Source: Pseudomonadota bacterium (GTDB lineage Bacteria > Desulfobacterota > Desulfarculia > Desulfarculales > JAHJDS01). From it: 16,781 nucleotides of DNA. The stretch covers positions 1 through 16,781 of the forward strand of contig JAHJDS010000243.1 in the NCBI GenBank assembly GCA_018812395.1, given 5' to 3'. The translations under genes and the position numbers were made by a program. Shown one piece after another: positions 12,829 to 16,781 of this stretch (its first letter is position 1; each line of letters begins with the position of its first letter). The notes under the pieces are model-generated. The model was given only the letters and a program-made list of their open reading frames with translations, searched no databases and was not told the DNA's origin.

Positions 12829-14615
12829 TGGTACGCCTCGATGAACTTGGCCCCGCCGACCAGCTTGAATTTGACCACCCGGCCGTTGCAGTCGTACTCG
12901 CCCTTGGGATACTTCGCCTTCATGATCCTCAGAGTGTTCGGCTCCCGGCGGTCCAGGTCGCCACGGTCAAGGGATAGGTAGGCGGTGGCCTTGTCCATGG
13001 TCAGGGCGCCGCCCCGGGCCCACTTGGCGTCGGGGTTCTTTTGAAGGGCCACGACCACCACGCCCTCGGTCAGGACTTCATGGATCGCGGCCAGCATTCC
13101 CCCGGCCTCCCAGAAGTCGCCATGTACTTCGAGGTAATCAATCACGTTGAGGGCTTCGGGCCTGACTACATGATGAAAGGTCCCCTGGGGCCGGGCAACG
13201 GCCTTGAAGTTCCATGAGTCGAGGGGCTGACCAAATTTCTCGATCCGGCGGCGAAGGGTCCGGGCGTTGACCTCGGCCGAACTTGCGAAGTAGAAAACCT
13301 CGAATCTGTCCATGTTGAGCCGGACAGTCTCAAGGCAAAAGGCCGTCTTGCCCGAGTTGGTTGTTCCAGCCACGACGATGATCGAGCCGGGCATGACCTC
13401 GAAAAAAGCCTCAAGCCCAAGGGGCCAAGCTATGTTCAGGCCGGACGAATCCTCGATGTTGAGCCAGTCGAGGGCCTGCTCGTTAGAGTCAACGGGTCGA
13501 TACCAGCCGCGCTTGCCGTGAATCCGTTCAATCAATCCCGACTTTTCAAGTCGGTGTAAGCATACAGCCCGGTTTGTCTTCTCTTTTCTGGTCCTCAAAC
13601 TGAGGTCATTGTCCAGGTCTTGAGTCGAAAAAATCCGGGGGTCCTGGGCTAACCACTCGGCTATCTGATCGGAAAGACTGGTATTATCCGTGCTTTCACC
13701 CGTGCTTACATCGTTGCTTACAGGTCTGCTTACACCGCTGCTTACATCCGTGCTTTCAGGTGCGCTTACGTAAGCACCTATATACTTCCCAATAGGGCTA
13801 AGGGTAGATAGGTCCCGGGGCTCTTTTTTCCCTGACTCGATGCCCGACCGGATGGTGGCCTGGGTTTCCTTGCCGTTCAGTCCGACCGCCCGGGCCGCGG
13901 TGGTCAACTCGGTTTCGGCTATACCCTGTTCAAGGGCGCCGGCTCCTATCAAGGTCCCCAGGGCAAAAGCGGCCCGGTTCAAAGTATGATTGCGCTCACC
14001 CTCATGGGCAGACCTGACCGCCTCGACCTCGGCCTCGAGGGCGGCCTGAATATATCCGCTCGTGTCGGTCTGCTTGGCCACCTGGGGCGTGGGCTGCTCC
14101 TGGGGGGCGGGTTCGTCCCTGCCGATGAGAATGGCTTTGAGGCCGTCAGGCAGTTCGGCCAGCGGCACCTCGTCAGGGCTCAGTCCGGGCAACCAGGCCC
14201 GCCCCTCGGTCGGGGGCGCCACCACCTGGCCGCCGTCGCCCCGCAAATCAACGTCGGGCAGGACCCGGACGCCGTTGGGAACTCGCCCCCCCGGGTGGCG
14301 GAAATAGTAGTGATACCCCTTGGGCGTCTTGCCAACCCAGGTCAGAAGAGAGTCCGGCAAGTGCTTTTCAAGCTCATCCCGGCCCGCCTCGGAGTCAGCG
14401 TCCAGGACCACGAGCCCCGACACCTGGCCCGTCACGATCCCGAGCCCGTGACCGTTGCGGCCGAACCAGACCGCCAGCTCGTCAACGGTGGGGCGCCGCT
14501 CCTGGTACTCGGTCCAGGTCACCGCCGGCCGCTTCTCCCCGGGGGCAGTCGGGATGACCGACAGCCCGAGGCCGAGTAGGTGCTCGGCGGCGTCTCTAAC
14601 GACTGGCCGGGCCAT
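12825..14615 (-). CDS. Replicase: prim-pol domain fused to P-loop ATPase
   Basis: The 596-aa protein has an archaeo-eukaryotic-type bifunctional primase-polymerase domain at about 5-165, with the metal-binding D72xD74 in LVVLDADSE, a YHYYF motif (101-105) and DLRGDGGQVVAPP (123-135). A helical primase-C-like segment follows (about 185-265), then a Ser/Val/Thr-rich repeat linker (282-310), a winged-helix-like part (312-375, STQDLDNDLSLR...GLIERIHGKRGWY) and a RecA-like ATPase with Walker A GTTNSGKT (417-424) and a VVVVALQKNP strand. It is likely to prime and unwind DNA for the element's own replication. The linker is encoded by seven 12-bp direct repeats that may be origin iterons. The ATG at 14615 has only a weak ribosome site and may be coupled to a short upstream ORF. 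Confidence 0.9.
   Translation of the reverse strand: MARPVVRDAAEHLLGLGLSVIPTAPGEKRPAVTWTEYQERRPTVDELAVWFGRNGHGLGIVTGQVSGLVVLDADSEAGRDELEKHLPDSLLTWVGKTPKGYHYYFRHPGGRVPNGVRVLPDVDLRGDGGQVVAPPTEGRAWLPGLSPDEVPLAELPDGLKAILIGRDEPAPQEQPTPQVAKQTDTSGYIQAALEAEVEAVRSAHEGERNHTLNRAAFALGTLIGAGALEQGIAETELTTAARAVGLNGKETQATIRSGIESGKKEPRDLSTLSPIGKYIGAYVSAPESTDVSSGVSRPVSNDVSTGESTDNTSLSDQIAEWLAQDPRIFSTQDLDNDLSLRTRKEKTNRAVCLHRLEKSGLIERIHGKRGWYRPVDSNEQALDWLNIEDSSGLNIAWPLGLEAFFEVMPGSIIVVAGTTNSGKTAFCLETVRLNMDRFEVFYFASSAEVNARTLRRRIEKFGQPLDSWNFKAVARPQGTFHHVVRPEALNVIDYLEVHGDFWEAGGMLAAIHEVLTEGVVVVALQKNPDAKWARGGALTMDKATAYLSLDRGDLDRREPNTLRIMKAKYPKGEYDCNGRVVKFKLVGGAKFIEAYQ
13687..13770. repeat. Seven tandem 12-bp iteron-like repeats in the replicase gene
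   Basis: Seven contiguous 12-mers (starts 13687, 13699, 13711, 13723, 13735, 13747, 13759) share the plus-strand consensus TGCTTACA in their last eight bases; the first four vary. The 12-bp period keeps the replicase frame open (four residues each). The last unit merges into a 12-bp perfect palindrome, GCTTACGTAAGC (13764-13775), followed by an AT-rich stretch to about 13795. The layout resembles the origin inside lambda gene O. Origin function is inference. Confidence 0.7.
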
Positions 14616-14721
14616 GGCGTAACCCCAACATCAACCAGATGGCCGAGACGACCACTCTGGGCAAAAGCCGATAGCAGTAGAGGTAAAGGGCCGCTACTCC
14701 CGCTCGGTCTCGGATGGTCAC
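14596..14721 (-). CDS. Possible 41-aa hydrophobic peptide
   Basis: A GTG overlapping the stop of the MerR-like gene (GTGA at 14721-14718) opens a 41-codon frame that fills the 102-bp gap and overlaps the replicase start by 20 bases. The product (MTIRDRAGVAALYLYCYRLL...) is hydrophobic through most of residues 8-34, with an Arg-Leu-Leu-Pro-Arg break, so it could be a small membrane peptide or only a coupling ORF. Both overlaps match the style of the operon. No homologue is recognised. Confidence 0.4.
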   Translation of the reverse strand: MTIRDRAGVAALYLYCYRLLPRVVVSAIWLMLGLRHGPASR

Positions 14722-14918
14722 CGGGCCCCCTCGACCTGGGGCTCGGTCCGCCGGTCCAGGAGGTCTCTCAGCCTGGTCACTTCGGCCGGCGGAAATCTGC
14801 GCCACCCTCGAAAGTCGCGCCTGGCGTGGACCAGGCCCCGTTCTTCGTAACGCTTCAGGGTGTTAGGATGGACGCCAGCCTGTTCGGCCGCCTCGGAAAT
14901 GAATAAGTCTCTCGCCAT
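14718..14918 (-). CDS. MerR-type HTH DNA-binding protein
   Basis: The 66-aa product (MARDLFISEAAEQAGVHPNT...) shows the MerR N-terminal fold: helix-turn-helix ISEAAEQAGVHPNTLKRYEERGL, a wing HARRDFRGWRRF and a helix PPAEVTRLRDLL. There is no effector domain, so it is a minimal regulator or excisionase-type factor like those of many islands. The ATG at 14918 has GGGGAG at six bases; a TTG start at 14990 would add 24 residues without a better ribosome site. It is the second gene of the cluster, a typical place for an early regulator, and might bind the palindromes at the right end. Confidence 0.8.
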   Translation of the reverse strand: MARDLFISEAAEQAGVHPNTLKRYEERGLVHARRDFRGWRRFPPAEVTRLRDLLDRRTEPQVEGAR

Positions 14919-14994
14919 GGGCGCTCCCCATGAAAGGCCTTGGTTGTATTCAGGCTGCCATAGACGGGGAAAGGCCCGATACTGACTCAACTCA

Positions 14995-15010
14995 TTTTTT
15001 TTTGGGGGGG
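14995..15010. repeat. T9-G7 double homopolymer
   Basis: Nine T followed directly by seven G lie between the 246-aa gene and the MerR-like gene. No hairpin makes it a terminator for the minus-strand operon. It is a probable length-variable tract. Confidence 0.8.
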
Positions 15011-15031
15011 TTGTGTCTGCGAGAAGGGGGG

Positions 15032-15772
15032 CTATTGGCGGTCAAGCGCCCTTCTTATTACGCCGGCCAAAGCTTGCTCGGCTGCTTCGAAGAACTGGGC
15101 GGTTGAATCTTCATCATCGTCCGACATGATTACCTGGGGCTCCAGGGGGCCCGGCCACCCGTCGTAATAATGGAAATAGGGTGTGCACTCCCACAGCCAC
15201 CACAAAACGAATTTAACAAACCGGTAAAAAGGCCCCCCGCCCTCGTGGGGGCGCCCGGGCGGCTCTCCGGTTATGTTTCTGTAAATGCCGCCAAGGTCGA
15301 TTATGAATTGCTCAAGCGGGGGGTGTTTCCATCGCTGGCCGCCTTTGTCCTTCGGCAGGGCGGGGAGGGCCGCAGTGGCCTTACCCGACAACCGACTCGC
15401 AGCCCATAAGCCGCGCTCGAGGTCCTCTTGAATGTCCCGAAGGTTGAACGATGGGTCAAGCTCCCCGTATTGAATCAAACAGCCGGACGTGAACAGGTCC
15501 AGGTCGGCCAACAAGATGGATAGTTCTTCTGCATGACCCTCTACTTTGTCGGCCAGTTTCTTGATGGCCCCCAATGTCGTCCTGACCTTACTTATACGGG
15601 GCATGGGGTCGGCCGCTTCCTTGCAGTAGGTCCCGATCGCCCTGTTGAGTTGTTGAAGCCCCGCTTCCCCCAGGTCGATGCCCAACTTCTCTTTTATCTG
15701 GTGCCCATGTTCGGGGCCGAACAGGTCCTCGTCAGGCAACCAGACCGCCGATGGATATTTTTCTTTGCTCAT
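15032..15772 (-). CDS. Hypothetical protein (246 aa), first gene of the element
   Basis: The soluble, mostly helical product (MSKEKYPSAVWLPDEDLFGP...) has a 50-130 helical core and a C-terminal segment, IIDLGGIYRNITGEPPGR...GGGPFYRFVKFVLWWLW, followed by an acidic stretch (SDDDEDS). The T-G-x-x-P-G...GGPFxRFV pattern recurs in small unknown proteins near integrases of proteobacterial islands, but no function is known to me. The ATG at 15772 has a GGGG-rich upstream sequence. It lies just inside attR and is the first gene after the right-end control region, so it is probably expressed early. Confidence 0.75.
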   Translation of the reverse strand: MSKEKYPSAVWLPDEDLFGPEHGHQIKEKLGIDLGEAGLQQLNRAIGTYCKEAADPMPRISKVRTTLGAIKKLADKVEGHAEELSILLADLDLFTSGCLIQYGELDPSFNLRDIQEDLERGLWAASRLSGKATAALPALPKDKGGQRWKHPPLEQFIIDLGGIYRNITGEPPGRPHEGGGPFYRFVKFVLWWLWECTPYFHYYDGWPGPLEPQVIMSDDDEDSTAQFFEAAEQALAGVIRRALDRQ

Positions 15773-15926
15773 CCCGGACCCCGGACTGTGCTTGTTTCTG
15801 TGCTTGTCATATCACAAAAAGTCAAGCCTTGACGAACCATTTGCCAACATGACGGGCACAAATAACGGCTTGTTATGACGGCGATTTACTGTCATTCCTT
15901 GTCCTTGCCTTTTTTGCGGGGATGGT
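15773..15926 (-). promoter_or_regulatory. Right-end control region of the element
   Basis: This 154-bp AT-richer stretch between attR and the first gene must hold the start of the minus-strand operon. It contains two exact copies of CTGTGCTTGT with a two-base gap (15786-15795, 15798-15807; 12-bp period) and a 13-bp palindrome, GTCAAG-C-CTTGAC (15821-15833). Two CCGTCAT direct repeats sit at about 15850-15882. TTGACT on the minus strand overlaps the palindrome, but no convincing -10 is at the right distance, so I do not fix a promoter. It may also carry integrase arm sites. Confidence 0.5.
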
Positions 15927-15973
15927 CTCTTAATCCGTAGGTTCGGGGTTCGATTCCCTGGCGGCTCACCAAA
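15927..15973. repeat. attR core (47-bp direct repeat, right copy)
   Basis: Identical to 1931-1977. It contains only the tRNA-Lys 3' half from the anticodon loop to just past the CCA, without promoter or 5' half, so it is not a second tRNA gene. Confidence 0.95.
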
Positions 15974-15982
15974 AAAATCAAG

Positions 15983-16017
15983 GGGTTAGGTCGATTAGAC
16001 CTAACCCTCTTTTTTTG
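15983..16017 (+). terminator. Displaced original tRNA-Lys terminator
   Basis: A perfect 10-bp stem (GGGTTAGGTC at 15983-15992, GACCTAACCC at 15998-16007) with a five-base loop is followed by a T-rich tract. It stood directly behind the tRNA before integration and would do so again after excision. Its 5' part (GGGGTTAGG) resembles that of the element's own terminator at 1986. Confidence 0.75.
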
Positions 16018-16082
16018 CCAGGGGAAAATAGGGGAAACTCCTCGAGGGAATGAGGCCATTCACCTCTCTAAAAAAGGCAGAA

Positions 16083-16397
16083 TTACTTTCCAGAATTGCG
16101 CTTGGTAGGCCGGTAAGCGTCCAGTCTGGCCCGGCAGCGCTCCAGAGCCCCCTTGCAGGCGGCCAGGTTGGCGAGGTCGTCCTTGAGCCCCTTCCAGGTG
16201 AGGCAGGCGGCAGCCTTGGGATGGCCGGCCGGGACGAACCTCACCGCCCGCCACTCGACCTTCTCCTCGGGCCCGGGATCCGGGCAGGGAGTGGCCACCG
16301 GGACCTTGACCACGACGGTCTTGACCGGACGCGGTCTTGTGGAGGCGCAGCCCAGGGCCAGGGCCATCAGCACGATCAAACACGTTAGGCGCTTCAC
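16083..16397 (-). CDS. Rz1-like outer-membrane spanin lipoprotein
   Basis: From a GTG at 16397 the 104-aa product begins MKRLTCLIVLMALALGCAST: a short basic start, a hydrophobic signal and the lipobox L-A-L-G-C (Cys17), followed by a Pro/Val-rich stretch (RPRPVKTVVVKVPVATPCPDPGPEE) and a short helical end. This is the plan of an o-spanin, which joins the i-spanin to fuse the membranes in the last step of lysis. The GTG overlaps the stop of the neighbouring coiled-coil membrane protein (GTGA). The frame is open further upstream, but that part overlaps the i-spanin and is not protein-like. It lies outside the element. Confidence 0.75.
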   Translation of the reverse strand: MKRLTCLIVLMALALGCASTRPRPVKTVVVKVPVATPCPDPGPEEKVEWRAVRFVPAGHPKAAACLTWKGLKDDLANLAACKGALERCRARLDAYRPTKRNSGK

Positions 16398-16781
16398 TTC
16401 GTTCCCCCGATGATCTTCTGATATTGAAGGTTGGCCCAGGCGACCGCCGCAGGACTCTTGAGGGGCTTGGCGCTCAAGATGCTCTGCCGAAGCTGATCGG
16501 CCTCCTGGCGCATCTTCTCGGCCCGGGCCCGGGCCTGTTTGAACCGGGCGGCCGCGGCGTCGGCCTGGGCCTTCCATGCGTCCACGGCCTGGTTCTGTTT
16601 CTTGATGGACGCCTCGAGGCGGGCCTGGTTGTCCTTGAGCACGGCGATGTCTTGCCTGGCCTTGCTCAACCGGGCCTTGTAGGTCTCGGCCCGCCAGTAC
16701 TGGATCGTCCCGAAGACCATGGCCCCGGCTATGGCCAGGGTCACGAACAGCTTGAGCCGGGTGCCGAAGAACAGGTCGATC
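16394..16781 (-). CDS. Rz-like inner-membrane spanin, start beyond right edge
   Basis: The frame is open to the right edge, so the N-terminus is missing. Visible residues begin IDLFFGTRLKLFVTLAIAGAM, a charged cytoplasmic stretch leading into one transmembrane helix (LKLFVTLAIAGAMVFGTIQYW), followed by a long periplasmic coiled coil (ARLSKARQDIAVLKDNQARLEASIKKQNQAVDAW...) to residue ~128. This is the i-spanin plan. The overlap with the Rz1-like lipoprotein, in the usual Rz-Rz1 order, supports both calls. Such genes belong to phage lysis modules, so the right flank is probably prophage DNA. Confidence 0.75.
   Translation of the reverse strand, partial: IDLFFGTRLKLFVTLAIAGAMVFGTIQYWRAETYKARLSKARQDIAVLKDNQARLEASIKKQNQAVDAWKAQADAAAARFKQARARAEKMRQEADQLRQSILSAKPLKSPAAVAWANLQYQKIIGGTK

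Larger units (their letters stand above)
1931..15973. mobile_element. Integrated 14.0-kb element, satellite-like or remnant prophage
   Basis: The element is bounded by the 47-bp repeats; the excised circle would be 13,996 bp. It carries a tRNA-directed integrase at the left end, HTH regulators and a primase-ATPase at the right end, and between them a prohead protease and a tape measure protein. All genes are on the minus strand and closely packed, with many ATGA/GTGA overlaps. Only the TOPRIM gene is visibly broken. No terminase, portal, major capsid, tail tube, lysis or CI-like repressor gene is recognised. Size, tight packing and content resemble phage satellites, but a deleted prophage is an equally serious reading. 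Confidence 0.9.

Noticed and set aside
13687..13770. CRISPR-like array
   Set aside because: The 12-bp units are contiguous without spacers and lie in a coding frame; no cas gene is present.
15927..15973. Second tRNA gene
   Set aside because: Only the 3' half from the anticodon loop exists; no acceptor 5' strand or D arm precedes it.

Overview
The window is GC-rich bacterial DNA with strong Shine-Dalgarno sites. Gene style and the small Cys-rich families suggest a proteobacterium or Desulfobacterota-like host, but that is a weak inference because no species-defining gene is present. It holds a compact integrated element of about 14.0 kb inside a tRNA-Lys(CUU) gene, with short stretches of host or neighbouring-prophage DNA on either side.

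Left flank (1-1930): the N-terminal 422 codons of an NB-ARC/STAND NTPase that runs off the left edge on the minus strand, a PPC/DUF296 protein, and the intact tRNA-Lys with its own sigma70-like promoter.

Element (1931-15973): bounded by a 47-bp perfect direct repeat (1931-1977 and 15927-15973) made of the 3' half of the tRNA. All genes read on the minus strand, from the right end to the left. In transcription order they are: a 246-aa unknown protein, a MerR-like HTH protein, a possible 41-aa hydrophobic peptide, a prim-pol/P-loop ATPase replicase, an excisionase-like HTH protein, a 77-aa unknown, an HK97-type prohead protease, a 203-aa coiled-coil protein, a region of doubtful coding status, three small proteins (78, 113 and 105 aa), an 827-aa tape measure protein, a 135-aa unknown, a frameshifted TOPRIM gene, a CxxC protein, a second tyrosine recombinase with its own apparent promoter, an HExxH zincin, a small zinc-ribbon protein, and finally the tRNA-targeting integrase. 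Many neighbours overlap by ATGA/GTGA, so most of the element looks like one translationally coupled operon. Terminase, portal, major capsid, tail tube and lysis genes are not recognisable. The element therefore has replication, mobility and two virion-morphogenesis functions but no full virion module, which fits a phage satellite or a stripped prophage.

Non-coding structure includes seven tandem 12-bp iteron-like repeats inside the replicase gene (possible origin), a 31-nt sequence found just upstream of the start codons of the protease, tape measure and TOPRIM genes, direct repeats and a palindrome at the right end, and a promoter/palindrome/attenuator-like leader before the second recombinase. 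The integrase reading frame crosses the attachment core, so its last residues differ between the integrated and circular forms.

Right flank (15974-16781): a strong terminator, then an overlapping o-spanin/i-spanin (Rz1/Rz-like) pair on the minus strand, the second running off the right edge. A lysis module directly beyond the attachment site suggests that another prophage lies next to this element.
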